Origin: Actinomycetota bacterium
GTDB taxonomy: Bacteria > Actinomycetota > Thermoleophilia > RBG-16-64-13
Reading direction: 5' to 3'
DNA length: 64,000 bases
NCBI GenBank assembly: GCA_018830645.1
Contig: JAHJSA010000093.1
Span: forward strand, 16,359-80,358
The notes under the pieces were generated by a model, which saw only the letters and a list, made by a program, of their open reading frames with translations, was not told the origin of the DNA and did no database searches. The position numbers and the translations under genes were made by a program. Within the stretch, counting starts at the first letter, position 1, and each line of letters begins with the position of its first letter. This document shows positions 37,416 to 46,947 of the stretch, piece after piece.

Positions 37416-37624
37416 GCACCCCGTGCTCGGCACCGTCGGTCACATCATCCGCGGCAGAATCGGTCATGGCGGCGCCGGCGGCGCCAACCGGCCCCCCGTG
37501 CAACGACTCCGCCGGGGCCCCCGTGGATCGAGGCGACAGAACTCCGGAGAGCAAACCAGCTACAATCCTCACGTGCGACACGTCGTGGTAGGCTCTTCTC
37601 CGACCCCCCGGTCACGAGGTGCAT

Positions 37625-39697
37625 GTGGTTCCCAGCGACAGGGACATGGATCCTGACTCCGATACGATCACCGATTGTGCCCTCGTTGAGGTATTGCGTG
37701 ATGCGCCCATCGGTATCTCAATCGCGCGCGCGACAGTGCTGCTCTGGGCGAACCAGAAGTATGCATCGCTCTTCGGATACGACTCTCCCACCGAACTCCT
37801 CGGCCGTTCGTTCCTCGACCTGGTGGCACCCGAGTACCGAGACGAGGTTAGGGAACGTGCGAGCAGCAGGGAGAGTGGCGCACGTTCATCCGACTCCTAC
37901 GAGGTGGAGGGCATTCGGAAGGACGGAACGCTGCTCCCCTACCACGTCGAGGCGACCCGCCTAGACTTGCGCGGGGGCCCGGGGACCGTAGCGTTCCTCA
38001 CCGAGACAGGCGATCGGATCGCAGCCGACCTGCGACTCAGGGCGAGCAGGGAACACTATCGCTCACTCTTCAACCATTCCCCGGTCTCACTGTGGGAGGA
38101 GGACTTCTCAGAAGTCAAGAAGTATCTCGATTCCCTGGTGGAGTCTGGCGTCTCCGATCTCAGGGCGCACTTCGGCGAACACCCGTCGGCCCTGATCCAA
38201 TGCCTTACCTTGGCCAAGGTCGTGGACGTGAACGACGCCACCCTCCGGATGTACAAGGCACGAGATGTCACGGAATTCGCCACCCGTATGGGGGAAGTGG
38301 TCGATCCGGCGTACTATCTGGAATTCGCGGAGTCGGCGCTTTCACTGTACGAGGGAGACACCTTCTTCGAGCGGGAAGTCAAGAACCGCACCCTCACCGG
38401 AGAGCCCCTCGACGTGGTCGTGCGGGCATTCGTGGCTCCGGGCCACGAGGCCACCATGTCCCGGGTCCTGGTATCGATCATGGACATGACTCGGCGGAAA
38501 CAGGCCGAAGAGGCTTTGCGGAAGCACGAGGAGCAGGCGCTCCACGCGCAGAGGATGGAAGCGATCGGACGGCTTGCGGGCGGCGTCGCCCACGACTTCA
38601 ACAACCTCCTCACCACGATCGCGGGCTACACGGGCATCCTGCTCGACTCGGCTCCGATCGGGGAGCGCGGCCGGGTCGAACTGCAGCACATCCTCCGAGC
38701 CGCCGAGCAGGGGGCTTCCCTCACTCGTCAACTCCTCGCCTTCGGCAGGAAGGAGCCAAGGACTCCGCAGACCATCGATCTCGTCGGGATGCTTGAAGGC
38801 ATGCACGGCATGCTGGAACGTGTGGTCGGAACCCAGATTCGGCTGACCACTCGCCTCTCGGCTGACACTCCCAGCATCGAAGCAGATCGGGCTCAGATCG
38901 AGCAGGTCGTCTTGAACCTGGTGGCAAACGCGCGCGATGCCATGTCCGCCGGAGGAGCCCTCGCCATCGAGGTTGGACCCCGCCGCTTGGAGGCCGCTGA
39001 GGTCTTTGGCGACGGAAGTCTCCCGCCGGGCGACTACGCCGAACTCTCCTTCCGAGACACCGGCCTGGGTGTGCTGACCGAATTCGAATCGAGAGTCTTC
39101 GAGCCGTTCTTCACGACCAAGCCCCGGGGCGGGGGCACAGGGCTCGGGCTCTCGACGGTGCACGGCATCGTGGTGCAGAGCGGAGGAGGCGTCCGCCTTG
39201 AGAACCAGCCCGGCGACGGAGCGCTCTTCCGTATCCTCCTCCCCGCCGCCGCACGCCGGACCCCGACCGCGTCGCCTTCCGATCCGAATCGACCGATCGA
39301 TGACTACGCGGGTTCCGAGACCATCCTTCTCGCGGAAGACGAGCCCACCGTACGGGCGCTCATGACCAGAGTGCTCGAGAGACTCGGTTACACGGTGGTA
39401 GCGGGCGCCAACGGGTTCGAGGCCTTATCGCTTGCCTCCGAACTGGCGATCGAGATAGATTTGCTCGTCACCGATCTGATGATGCCCGTCATGAACGGCC
39501 GCGAACTCGCGGAGAGCATGCGGAAGAGCCGCCCGGCCTTACCGGTGGTGTTCGCGACCGGGTACGCCGACGACGAGGCGATGCCCAAGTCTGCGGAAGG
39601 ATCGAACGGCCCGCTGCTGCGGAAACCGTTCTCTCCGCTGGATCTAGCCCGTTGCGTGCGAGAGACGCTCGATGCTCGTACCCCCCCGGCCCACTAG
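37625..39697 (+). CDS. hybrid sensor histidine kinase (PAS-PAS-HK-receiver)
   Basis: 690 aa, no membrane segment, so cytoplasmic. PAS 1 at about 15-125 ([20 protein letters not shown]), PAS-like 2 at about 140-290, HisKA with [20 protein letters not shown] (phospho-His about 324), HATPase with N-box [13 protein letters not shown] and G-box [15 protein letters not shown], then a C-terminal receiver ([33 protein letters not shown] with the phospho-Asp, RKPFSP). GTG 37625 has GAGG 5 bases upstream; GTG 37619 is in frame two codons earlier. No response-regulator gene is adjacent, so the output partner is unknown. Confidence 0.93.
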   Translation: MVPSDRDMDPDSDTITDCALVEVLRDAPIGISIARATVLLWANQKYASLFGYDSPTELLGRSFLDLVAPEYRDEVRERASSRESGARSSDSYEVEGIRKDGTLLPYHVEATRLDLRGGPGTVAFLTETGDRIAADLRLRASREHYRSLFNHSPVSLWEEDFSEVKKYLDSLVESGVSDLRAHFGEHPSALIQCLTLAKVVDVNDATLRMYKARDVTEFATRMGEVVDPAYYLEFAESALSLYEGDTFFEREVKNRTLTGEPLDVVVRAFVAPGHEATMSRVLVSIMDMTRRKQAEEALRKHEEQALHAQRMEAIGRLAGGVAHDFNNLLTTIAGYTGILLDSAPIGERGRVELQHILRAAEQGASLTRQLLAFGRKEPRTPQTIDLVGMLEGMHGMLERVVGTQIRLTTRLSADTPSIEADRAQIEQVVLNLVANARDAMSAGGALAIEVGPRRLEAAEVFGDGSLPPGDYAELSFRDTGLGVLTEFESRVFEPFFTTKPRGGGTGLGLSTVHGIVVQSGGGVRLENQPGDGALFRILLPAAARRTPTASPSDPNRPIDDYAGSETILLAEDEPTVRALMTRVLERLGYTVVAGANGFEALSLASELAIEIDLLVTDLMMPVMNGRELAESMRKSRPALPVVFATGYADDEAMPKSAEGSNGPLLRKPFSPLDLARCVRETLDARTPPAH

Positions 39698-39847
39698 GGG
39701 AGGCGCCGAAAGAGCACGGCGCTCGGGACTCTCCGTAGCGACCGCAGCATTGCTCACCCGGCCGTGCGGGTCTGATCGACAACGTCGCCGAGCGGTCGAG
39801 GCGGGCGGTCACCCGATGTGGTGGAGGCGCGACCCGTGCTCCCGTGC

Positions 39848-39853
39848 TAGCAT
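39848..39853 (+). promoter_or_regulatory. -10 element, probable leaderless start of the DUF1638 gene
   Basis: TGCTAGCAT extended -10; hexamer TAGCAT is 7 bases before the GTG at 39861. Confidence 0.45.
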
Positions 39854-39860
39854 CGGTGAC

Positions 39861-40736
39861 GTGGAAGACGCCCCCTCACGCATTTCAGACCCACCCGGCG
39901 AACTCGCGCCCCCCTTCGCACCCGGCCCCGGCCCGGGCGCCGTGATACTCGCCTGCGAGATGATCGAGGATGAGGTCGGGTCTGCCCTCGAGCTGGCAGC
40001 TGCGCGCGACGGCCGCGACGCATCCGCCGCTGGATCCCTGGTGTGGATCGAGAGCGGCCTTCACGAGCGTCCCGAGAAGCTGCGAGACCATATCCAGTTG
40101 CTCGTCGATCGCCTGGACGAGGCGGCCGAAACGGGGACTCCCGCCGAGCTACCCTCGGTGCGCCCCGGGATGGGTCCGGCCGCCACACGCGGCGAGACCG
40201 TGATCGTCCCCCCGCCGGGCGCCGCATCCTCAGCCGAGCCGGGTCGCGACATCCTCCTCGCCCTGGGCTACTGCGGCAACGGCCTGCAGGGCCTCGTCTC
40301 CAGGCATCACCGGCTCGTGTTCCCCCGGGTGGACGACTGTATCTCCCTCTTCCTCAATCACGGGTGTACCCGAGAGGAGATCGTGCGCGACGCCCACGCC
40401 TTCTACCTCACCAAGGGCTGGCTCTGCCACGACAATCCGGTGCAGGAGTCACTCGAGATGTGGACGGAGCGCTTCGGCGCCGAGAAGGCCCGGCAGTTGC
40501 GCAAGACCACTCTGGCAGCCTACGAACGGGTGACGCTGATCGACACCGGCGCCTACGACGTTGCCGCCACGCTTCCCGAGAGTCACGCTTTCGCCCGCGA
40601 CCTCGACCTGGAACACACCGAGACCCCCGGCTCAATCGTGCTCCTCGAACGCCTTTTCGCGGGCCCATGGGACTCCGAGATCGTGGTGGTGACTCCCGGC
40701 GAGGCCATCACCATCCTCCACTTGTTCGAAGCCTGA
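39861..40736 (+). CDS. DUF1638 family protein
   Basis: 291 aa. Matches the DUF1638 family, mostly found in anaerobes and often near methyltransferase or corrinoid genes; function unknown. Diagnostic segments: AVILACEMIEDEV near the start, LVWIESGLHERPEKLRDHI, ALGYCGNGLQGLVSRHHRLV, PRVDDCISLFLNHG and FYLTKGW. The conserved Cys-Gly-Asn and Asp-Asp-Cys groups look like metal-binding residues. The N-terminal 25 residues are Pro/Gly-rich. GTG 39861 follows a leaderless-type -10; the frame is open upstream into the kinase end, but that part shows no family features. Confidence 0.82.
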   Translation: MEDAPSRISDPPGELAPPFAPGPGPGAVILACEMIEDEVGSALELAAARDGRDASAAGSLVWIESGLHERPEKLRDHIQLLVDRLDEAAETGTPAELPSVRPGMGPAATRGETVIVPPPGAASSAEPGRDILLALGYCGNGLQGLVSRHHRLVFPRVDDCISLFLNHGCTREEIVRDAHAFYLTKGWLCHDNPVQESLEMWTERFGAEKARQLRKTTLAAYERVTLIDTGAYDVAATLPESHAFARDLDLEHTETPGSIVLLERLFAGPWDSEIVVVTPGEAITILHLFEA

Positions 40737-40817
40737 CAACGGCCGCTCCGCCGGCTGCGAACCGGCGCCGGCCGGCCTGATTGCGGGCGTGCCGCCGCTG
40801 GAATGCCCGTCAGGGCG

Positions 40818-40880
40818 GGGCAACGGCGCTATCCAGGCAGGGCAACGGCGCTATCCAGGCAGGGCAACGGCGCTATCCAG
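40818..40880. repeat. 22-bp tandem repeat, about 3 copies
   Basis: Unit gggcaacggcgctatccagg followed by ca, three copies (the last 19 bases) between the DUF1638 gene and the convergent osmC stop. Non-coding on both strands as far as I can see. Confidence 0.9.
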
Positions 40881-40904
40881 TCGAGGCGCGCGAACCACGC
40901 CGTC

Positions 40905-41348
40905 TCACTCTTCGAGGAGCGCTGCCGCCAGAACGATGTTCACGCCCGTAAGTGCGTTGGACACAGGGCAGCCCGTCCTCGCGCCTTCGGCGGCCTCTCG
41001 GAAGCCCGCTGCGTCGAGTCCCGAAACCCTTCCGCGCACCTCCAGGGTCATGGTGGTGATGCGGAGGCCCGCATCGGTGGCGTCGAGGGTCGCGACCGCG
41101 CTCACTTCGAGCCTCTCCGGTGGAGTGCCGGCCTCAGCCAACCCGTGAGCGAGACCCATCGAGTAGCAGGATGCGTGCGCCGCTGCGATAAGCTCCTCGG
41201 GGCTGGTCTTGCCCTCAGACCGCACCGTACGTGACGCCCAGGTGACCGGGAACTCGGCCAGAGCGCCGCTCGCCACCGCTACGCTTCCCGCGCCGTGTGC
41301 GAGATCGCCTTCCCACACTACGTTCGCCTTGCGTTCCGCCATGGCCAT
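40905..41348 (-). CDS. OsmC/Ohr family peroxidase-like protein
   Basis: 147 aa. Thiol peroxidase family active on organic hydroperoxides. The two active cysteines are in [18 protein letters not shown] (about 62) and [11 protein letters not shown] (about 126); the arginine partner is probably in [17 protein letters not shown] lies 7 bases before the ATG at 41348. The sequence is closer to OsmC than Ohr ([14 protein letters not shown]). An upstream damaged gene overlaps its first 130 bases. Confidence 0.92.
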   Translation of the reverse strand: MAMAERKANVVWEGDLAHGAGSVAVASGALAEFPVTWASRTVRSEGKTSPEELIAAAHASCYSMGLAHGLAEAGTPPERLEVSAVATLDATDAGLRITTMTLEVRGRVSGLDAAGFREAAEGARTGCPVSNALTGVNIVLAAALLEE

Positions 41349-41571
41349 GCCGTCTCCTCCTCGTGAGTCTCTCCTGAGTCTCCGGGCCGTCGGTGCGCAG
41401 CCCGTGTCTCGGGAATCTACCCCACGCCCTCCGTTCCCATTCGCCCGCGGAGCACGTAGTGTCCGCGCCCTGAGGGAAGGCTCCGAGCAGGGCCTCCGGC
41501 GTCGCGAGTGGGAAGTCCGCCCCCGCGAGCGCGCCTACGATCTGGTTCGTGAGCTCTTGCTTGATGTCCAT
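41215..41571 (-). pseudogene. MTH865-like protein, C-terminally broken
   Basis: The first 45 codons read [20 protein letters not shown], then [23 protein letters not shown], a convincing match to the N-terminal half of the small (about 80 aa) MTH865-like family. After that the match stops: the frame continues with Arg-rich sequence ([23 protein letters not shown]) and runs 134 bases into osmC. None of the three frames restores the family C-terminus. A perfect GGAGG site lies before the ATG, so the start was once, or still is, translated. Either a truncated pseudogene or a short hybrid protein. Confidence 0.65.
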
Positions 41572-41674
41572 TGTGTGCCTCCACTCGGTGATGGTTGACG
41601 GCCCGGAGCGGGAAGCCGGCGGACCGCTTCACCACCATCCTAGTCGCTATGACGTCGCTCTGTCGTAGCATGGG

Positions 41675-44608
41675 CTACAAGTCGGCCATTACCGCGCCAC
41701 GCCCCGCGAGGACTCGCCGAAGGTACACGCCGGTGTGACTCGTTGGCACCCGCGCCACATGCTCCGGCGTGCCCTCGGCGATCAAGAGGCCGCCGGCATC
41801 GCCGCCCTCGGGGCCCAAGTCGATGATCCAATCGGCGCACTTGATCACGTCGAGATTGTGCTCGATCACCAGCACCGTGTTGCCCGCATCCACCAGACGT
41901 TGGAGCACCACCAACAGCTTCTCCACATCGGCGAAGTGCAGACCGGTAGTGGGCTCGTCCAAGATGTAGAGAGTGTTCCCGGTGGCCACCTTCGACAGCT
42001 CGGTGGCCAGTTTCACGCGTTGAGCCTCGCCCCCCGAGAGGGTGGTGGAAGGCTGGCCCAGTTTGATGTAGTCGAGGCCCACGTCGTGCAGGGTCTGTAG
42101 ACGGCGCTTGATCTTCGGCTGGTTCTCGAAGAACGGGAGCGCTTCTTCGACGCTCATAGCCAGCACCTCGGCGATGTTCTTGCCCTTGAAGCGCACCTCC
42201 AGGGTCTCCTGGTTGTAGCGGCGGCCGTGGCACACCTCGCAGGGCACGTAGATGTCGGGCAGGAAGTGCATCTCGATCTTCAGGGTGCCGTCCCCCCGGC
42301 ACGACTCGCAACGCCCGCCCTTGACGTTGAAGCTGAAGCGCCCCGGCTTGTAGCCGCGCACCTTCGACTCCTTCGTCTGCGTGAAGAGTTCGCGGATATG
42401 GTCGAAGACACCCGTGTAGGTGGCCGGATTCGAGCGCGGCGTCCGCCCGATGGGCGACTGATCGATATCGATGACCTTGTCCAGCTGCTGGATGCCCTCG
42501 ATGCGGTCGTGGTCGCCGGGACGCACCGCCACCCGGTTCACAAGGTTCGACAGGCTGCGGTACACGATGTCGTTCACCAGAGTCGACTTGCCCGAACCCG
42601 ACACCCCGGTGACACACACGAACATGCCTGTGGGGATACGCACGTCGATGCCGCGCAGGTTGTGTTGTCGCGCCCCACGCACCATGATCTCGCCGCGGCC
42701 TTCTCGCCGAGTGGCCGGCACGGCTATGGAACGTTCGCCCGACAGGAAGCGGCCGGTGACGGAGCGGGGCTCGGCCAGCACGTCGGCCAGAGTACCGCTC
42801 GCCACCACCTCTCCCCCGTGCTCTCCCGCTCCCGGCCCCATGTCGACGATGTGGTCGGCAGTCTGCATGGTCTCTTCGTCGTGTTCCACCACGATCACCG
42901 TGTTGCCGAGGTCGCGCAGCCGCAGCAGGGTCTCGATGAGACGCCGATTGTCGCGCTGGTGAAGGCCGATGGAGGGTTCGTCGAGGATGTAGAGCACGCC
43001 AACCAGGCTCGAACCGATCTGAGTGGCCAGACGGATGCGCTGGGCTTCGCCGCCGGAGAGGGTGCCCGCGTTGCGGTGCAGGTTGAGGTACCCCACCCCC
43101 ACGGACTCGAGGAACGAAAGCCGCTCTCGGATCTCCTTGAGGATACGACCCCCGATGAGTTGCTCGCGCTCGGTGAGTTCGAGATCTCGGAGGAAACTCA
43201 CGACCCCGGTGACCGGCAGCAGGCTGAGATCGTGGATGCTTTTCTCCCCCACCGTCACAGCCAGACTCTGGGGCTTGAGCCGCGCCCCCTTGCACGCCGC
43301 GCACGGCACCTCGGCCATGTACTCCTCGATGCGCCCGCGCATGTACTCGGAGTCTGTCTCGCGGTACCGGCGCTCGAGATTGCGCACCAGGCCCTCGAAG
43401 CGGGTCATGTAGCTGCGGTGGATGCCCCGGCGGTTCTTGAACGAGATGTACAGCTTGTCGTCGCCCGTGCCGTAGAGCACGACGTCGCGCACCTTCTGCG
43501 ACAGGTCCTCCCAGGCCGTGTCGAGCGACGCTTCGTACTTGTCGACGATCGCCTGCATGATCTGTTCATAGAACTCGGAAGAGGTGCCACTCCAGGGCAG
43601 CACGACCCCTTCGGCGATTGAGAGCGTGGGGTTGCCGATGAGCAGTCCGGGGTCGATCTCCCGCCGGGCGCCGAGGCCGCCGCATGAGTCGCAGGCGCCG
43701 TGGGGCGAGTTGAACGAGAAGATGCGCGGCTCGATCTCGGGCAGAGAGACCCCGTGCTCGGGGCAGGCCAGGTTCTCGGAGAAGAGGAGCGTGGAGGAAC
43801 GACCGTCTGATGCCGGCGCCGAAGAGCCCCCATCGCCGTGACCTTCTTCGTGACGGCCATCGTCGTGGCGGTCCGACGGGAACCCGTTGAACACATCGAC
43901 CTCGAGGAGCCCGCCGGCTTCGCTCAGGGCGGTCTCGACCGATTCGGAGAGTCGACGCCGAACACCCTCCTTCATCACCAGCCGGTCGACCACGATGCTT
44001 ATGTCGTGGCGAACGTTCTTGTCGAGTTCAGGCAGAGGCTCATCCATGACGAACTGCGTGCCGTCGATCTCGATGCGCGCGAAACCCTCTTGGCGGATGC
44101 GCTCGAAGACCTCCTTGTGCCACCCCTTCTGCCCCCGCACCACGGGGGCGCGGAGCACGAACTTGGCGCCCGCGGGCAGGCTCAGGATCTGCTCGACGAT
44201 CTGCTCTCGGCTCTGACCCTCGATCAGGCGCCCACAGATCCAGCAATGCGGCTGGCCGATGCGCGCGTACAGCAGGCGTAGGTAGTCGTAGACCTCGGTG
44301 ACGGTACCCACGGTGGAGCGCGGATTCCGCGAGGTGGTCTTCTGGTCGATGGAGATTGCCGGGGAGAGGCCCTCGATGGAGTCGACGTCGGGCTTGTCCA
44401 TCTGCCCCAGGAACTGGCGGGCGTACGAGGAGAGGCTCTCCACATAGCGACGCTGACCTTCGGCGTAGATGGTATCGAAGGCGAGGCTCGACTTCCCGGA
44501 CCCGGAGAGGCCGGTGATGACGATGAAGCGGTCGCGGGGCAGCCGGAGGGAGATGTCCTTCAGGTTGTGTTCCCGCGCGCCGACGATGACGAGGTCGCTG
44601 GTGCTCAT
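41675..44608 (-). CDS. uvrA: excinuclease ABC subunit A
   Basis: 977 aa. Damage-sensing ATPase of nucleotide excision repair. Two ABC modules: Walker [21 protein letters not shown] (about 33-52) and [20 protein letters not shown] (about 656-675), signatures [19 protein letters not shown] and [16 protein letters not shown], Walker [16 protein letters not shown] and [15 protein letters not shown]. The second zinc finger is intact ([14 protein letters not shown]). Residues about 245-270 hold an unusual His/Asp/Gly-rich insert next to the first zinc finger, where one CxxC pair reads CPEH. A TGGTAGAAT -10 ends 10 bases before the ATG; no LexA-type box is visible. Confidence 0.97.
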   Translation of the reverse strand: MSTSDLVIVGAREHNLKDISLRLPRDRFIVITGLSGSGKSSLAFDTIYAEGQRRYVESLSSYARQFLGQMDKPDVDSIEGLSPAISIDQKTTSRNPRSTVGTVTEVYDYLRLLYARIGQPHCWICGRLIEGQSREQIVEQILSLPAGAKFVLRAPVVRGQKGWHKEVFERIRQEGFARIEIDGTQFVMDEPLPELDKNVRHDISIVVDRLVMKEGVRRRLSESVETALSEAGGLLEVDVFNGFPSDRHDDGRHEEGHGDGGSSAPASDGRSSTLLFSENLACPEHGVSLPEIEPRIFSFNSPHGACDSCGGLGARREIDPGLLIGNPTLSIAEGVVLPWSGTSSEFYEQIMQAIVDKYEASLDTAWEDLSQKVRDVVLYGTGDDKLYISFKNRRGIHRSYMTRFEGLVRNLERRYRETDSEYMRGRIEEYMAEVPCAACKGARLKPQSLAVTVGEKSIHDLSLLPVTGVVSFLRDLELTEREQLIGGRILKEIRERLSFLESVGVGYLNLHRNAGTLSGGEAQRIRLATQIGSSLVGVLYILDEPSIGLHQRDNRRLIETLLRLRDLGNTVIVVEHDEETMQTADHIVDMGPGAGEHGGEVVASGTLADVLAEPRSVTGRFLSGERSIAVPATRREGRGEIMVRGARQHNLRGIDVRIPTGMFVCVTGVSGSGKSTLVNDIVYRSLSNLVNRVAVRPGDHDRIEGIQQLDKVIDIDQSPIGRTPRSNPATYTGVFDHIRELFTQTKESKVRGYKPGRFSFNVKGGRCESCRGDGTLKIEMHFLPDIYVPCEVCHGRRYNQETLEVRFKGKNIAEVLAMSVEEALPFFENQPKIKRRLQTLHDVGLDYIKLGQPSTTLSGGEAQRVKLATELSKVATGNTLYILDEPTTGLHFADVEKLLVVLQRLVDAGNTVLVIEHNLDVIKCADWIIDLGPEGGDAGGLLIAEGTPEHVARVPTSHTGVYLRRVLAGRGAVMADL

Positions 44609-44618
44609 GGGGAGTCAG

Positions 44619-44624
44619 ATTCTA
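44619..44624 (-). promoter_or_regulatory. -10 element of uvrA
   Basis: Minus-strand TAGAAT preceded by TGG, 10 bases ahead of the ATG at 44608; predicted leader is 0-4 bases. No ribosome site. Confidence 0.45.
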
Positions 44625-44717
44625 CCACCGGGGTCGGACGGAAGACGGGATACCCGGCCGCGGCAGGCTGGGCCACTCGTTATCCGTTCACGCAGGATGC
44701 GTCCGACGAGCCGACGC

Positions 44718-44748
44718 TTGCAATTCTGCATTCGTAATGCATAATTGC
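44718..44748 (+). promoter_or_regulatory. promoter overlapped by a 29-bp palindromic operator
   Basis: TTGCAA (44718-44723), 16 bases, CATAAT (44740-44745). An inverted repeat with 13-base arms GCAATTCTGCATT / AATGCATAATTGC (one mismatch, 3-base centre; 44720-44748) covers both hexamers. A dimeric repressor bound here would block the polymerase. It serves the ATPase gene starting at 44799. Confidence 0.7.
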
Positions 44749-44798
44749 AGAACACGCCCTTACACACGGCGGTCCACGAGGATCCACCGGAGATCACC

Positions 44799-46016
44799 AT
44801 GAGCTACATCGTCCGCTCGCTTGAACCCGTACTGCTGAGGGCCGCCGCGGAGTTCCCCGCCGTGGTACTCACCGGCCCTCGTCAGTCCGGCAAAACGACC
44901 CTGCTCATGCATTGCTTTGGGCAGACGCACGGGTACGTATCCCTCGAGCCTCCCGACGTGCGTTCGGCGGCGGCGGCCGATCCGCGGGGCTTCCTCGATC
45001 TGCACCCTGCTCCCGTCATCCTCGACGAGGTGCAGTACGCCCCCGATCTCCTCCCCTACATCAAGGAGCGCATCGACCAACGGAGGATGGACCGCGGACG
45101 GTTCGTTCTGACCGGGTCGCAGAACCTGCTCGTAGCCGAGCGCGTCACCGAGTCACTCGCCGGGCGCGCCGCCGTTTTGCGGCTGCTTCCGCTCTCCAAC
45201 CGGGAGGCCGAGCGACGACCGGACGCGTCGTTGCCGTGGGAAGCCTCGTCGAGGACCACATCTCCAGCGCGGCGCGGAGGCCTGTGGCTCGACATCCTGC
45301 GGGGAGGATACCCCGAACTCGTGACGGAACCTCAGCGCGATCTCAACCTCTGGCACTCGAGCTACATCCAGACTTACCTCGAGCGCGACGTGCGCTCGAT
45401 CAGGCAGGTGGGTGATCTCGCGGTCTTTCAGAGCTTCATCCGAGCACTTGCCGCCCGCAGCGGGCAGCTGCTCAACCTCGCCGACCTGTCTCGCGACCTC
45501 GGAGTAGCTTTGAATACGGTGAAGTCGTGGCTTTCGGTACTGGAAGCCACGTACCAGGTCTTCGTGCTCCGTCCCTATCACGCGAACACAGGCAAGCGCT
45601 TGGTCAAGACGCCGAAGGTCTACTTCGCCGACACGGGGACACTCTGCCATTTGGTTGGGCTGCGCGATCCCGAACACGCAGCGGCAGGGCCGATGGCCGG
45701 CGCCCTCTTCGAGACTGCCGTGGTGGTGGAGGTGCTGCGTACCCTGGTACACCGGGGCGAGGAACCGAGGCTCTACTTCTGGCGCACGTCGACGGGGAGC
45801 GAGGTCGATCTCGTCATCGACGCCGGCGAAGCTCTCATCCCAATAGAGATGAAGCTCTCCAGCACGCCACGAACCCAGATGGCGGAAGGGATCACGTCAC
45901 TACGAGCGGCGCTCGGCGACCTCGTGGGCCCCGGATACGTGGTGCACCAAGGCGACATCCGTCTCTCTCTGGCGCCCGGAGTCACCGCGGTGCCAATCGG
46001 CGATCTCTGGCGTTGA
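44799..46016 (+). CDS. AAA_14/DUF4143-type ATPase
   Basis: 405 aa. N-terminal P-loop ATPase (VVLTGPRQSGKTTLLMHCF, Walker A about 22-40; APVILDEVQYAPDLLPYIKE, Walker B; FVLTGSQNLL sensor) joined to a DUF4143 C-terminal domain (YFADTGTLCHLVGL, ALFETAVVVEVL, FWRTSTGSEVDLVID, then IPIEMKLSS). The C-terminal E-V-D and E-x-K resemble a PD-(D/E)XK nuclease core. Function of this family is unknown. ATG 44799 has GGAGAT upstream. A perfect-looking operator covers its promoter, implying tight control. Confidence 0.9.
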   Translation: MSYIVRSLEPVLLRAAAEFPAVVLTGPRQSGKTTLLMHCFGQTHGYVSLEPPDVRSAAAADPRGFLDLHPAPVILDEVQYAPDLLPYIKERIDQRRMDRGRFVLTGSQNLLVAERVTESLAGRAAVLRLLPLSNREAERRPDASLPWEASSRTTSPARRGGLWLDILRGGYPELVTEPQRDLNLWHSSYIQTYLERDVRSIRQVGDLAVFQSFIRALAARSGQLLNLADLSRDLGVALNTVKSWLSVLEATYQVFVLRPYHANTGKRLVKTPKVYFADTGTLCHLVGLRDPEHAAAGPMAGALFETAVVVEVLRTLVHRGEEPRLYFWRTSTGSEVDLVIDAGEALIPIEMKLSSTPRTQMAEGITSLRAALGDLVGPGYVVHQGDIRLSLAPGVTAVPIGDLWR

Positions 46017-46229
46017 GCCTGGAGCCTCGCACCTGAACGTTCGGCGAGCGCGCCTGAGATTCGCGGCACCACGTGGTTTCCACCCCAGCCACTCAGGGAA
46101 CAGGCTCGGACATCCCGCGAGCTCCCCCCGCACCGCGTCCCCTCGGAGGCGAAGCCGTCTCACGGTGGAGGTGGCCCAGACGAGCCTGCGGAAGGCGCAG
46201 CCTGACTGCCTCGTGGTGCCGTTCAGCTC

Positions 46230-46805
46230 CTAGCCCGATTCCCCCGAACCCCTCCGACGCTTGAGTGTCTGAAGCAGCACCCAGCCCGGACCGGTGAGCC
46301 GGGTCATGAACAAGCCCTCCCGGCCGAAGAGTACCCGGCGTGCACCGCGCACGCCCACGATGTCGTAGTCCACTTCCTTGGCGAAGGCGGCGAGGTTCCC
46401 AGTGCTCACCACCAGCTGTTCGCCCGGCGCCAGTTCCCGCTCGTCGAAGTCACCACTCCCGTGGATGAGCACCACCCCCTGTCTGCCCGAGATCTGCTGG
46501 AGGAAGAGTCCCGCGCCGCCGAAGAAGGCGGCGCCGGCGCGACGGGCCACGTTCACGTCGATGTCGATACCCTCGCCCCAGGCGGCAACGAAAGCTCCCC
46601 TCGTGGTGACCACCGGTCCGCGGGCAAGATCCCACGTCGCGATGTGCCCCGGCTGATTCGCGGAGAGGACGCAATGCTGATCGGGAGCGTCCGCCGTGAC
46701 GACGGCCAGGCTGACGCCTTCCCCCGAAAGAGAGCGGCGTACCGCCCCATCCAGTCCTCCTGGGATTCGAAGGTCCCAGCGGACCGCGGCGCTGTGGGCC
46801 ACCAT
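46230..46805 (-). CDS. AIM24/TIGR00266 family protein, start uncertain
   Basis: 191 aa from ATG 46805. Beta-rich AIM24-like family of unknown role (relatives occur in bacteria and in mitochondrial AIM24). Features: GSMVAHSAAVRWDLRIPGG, GHIATWDLARGPVVTTRGAF, GGAGLFLQQISGRQGVVLIH, and LAPGEQLVVSTGNLAAF. The ATG lies inside what should be a conserved stretch: about 25 upstream codons read in frame (ARIDLERGEELWTAKGS) like the family N-terminus, but contain no ATG, GTG or TTG. The true start may be non-canonical or the 5' end damaged. Divergent from the DUF4173-like gene. Confidence 0.75.
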   Translation of the reverse strand: MVAHSAAVRWDLRIPGGLDGAVRRSLSGEGVSLAVVTADAPDQHCVLSANQPGHIATWDLARGPVVTTRGAFVAAWGEGIDIDVNVARRAGAAFFGGAGLFLQQISGRQGVVLIHGSGDFDERELAPGEQLVVSTGNLAAFAKEVDYDIVGVRGARRVLFGREGLFMTRLTGPGWVLLQTLKRRRGSGESG

Positions 46806-46947
46806 CGATCCCTTGGCCGTCCATAGCTCCTCACCGCGTTCGAGGTCGATCCGCGCAGTCGAAGGATGCTCTTCCCTTGACGCCGAGGCTCCGGCTTGGT
46901 AGGTTTGTTGCGCAAAGTCCTTTGTGCTTATCGCGATCGGAGACTAC

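Noticed and set aside
44600..44720. LexA-type SOS box before uvrA
   Set aside because: No GAACnnnnGTTC or CGAACnnnnTTCG-like palindrome could be found in this gap.
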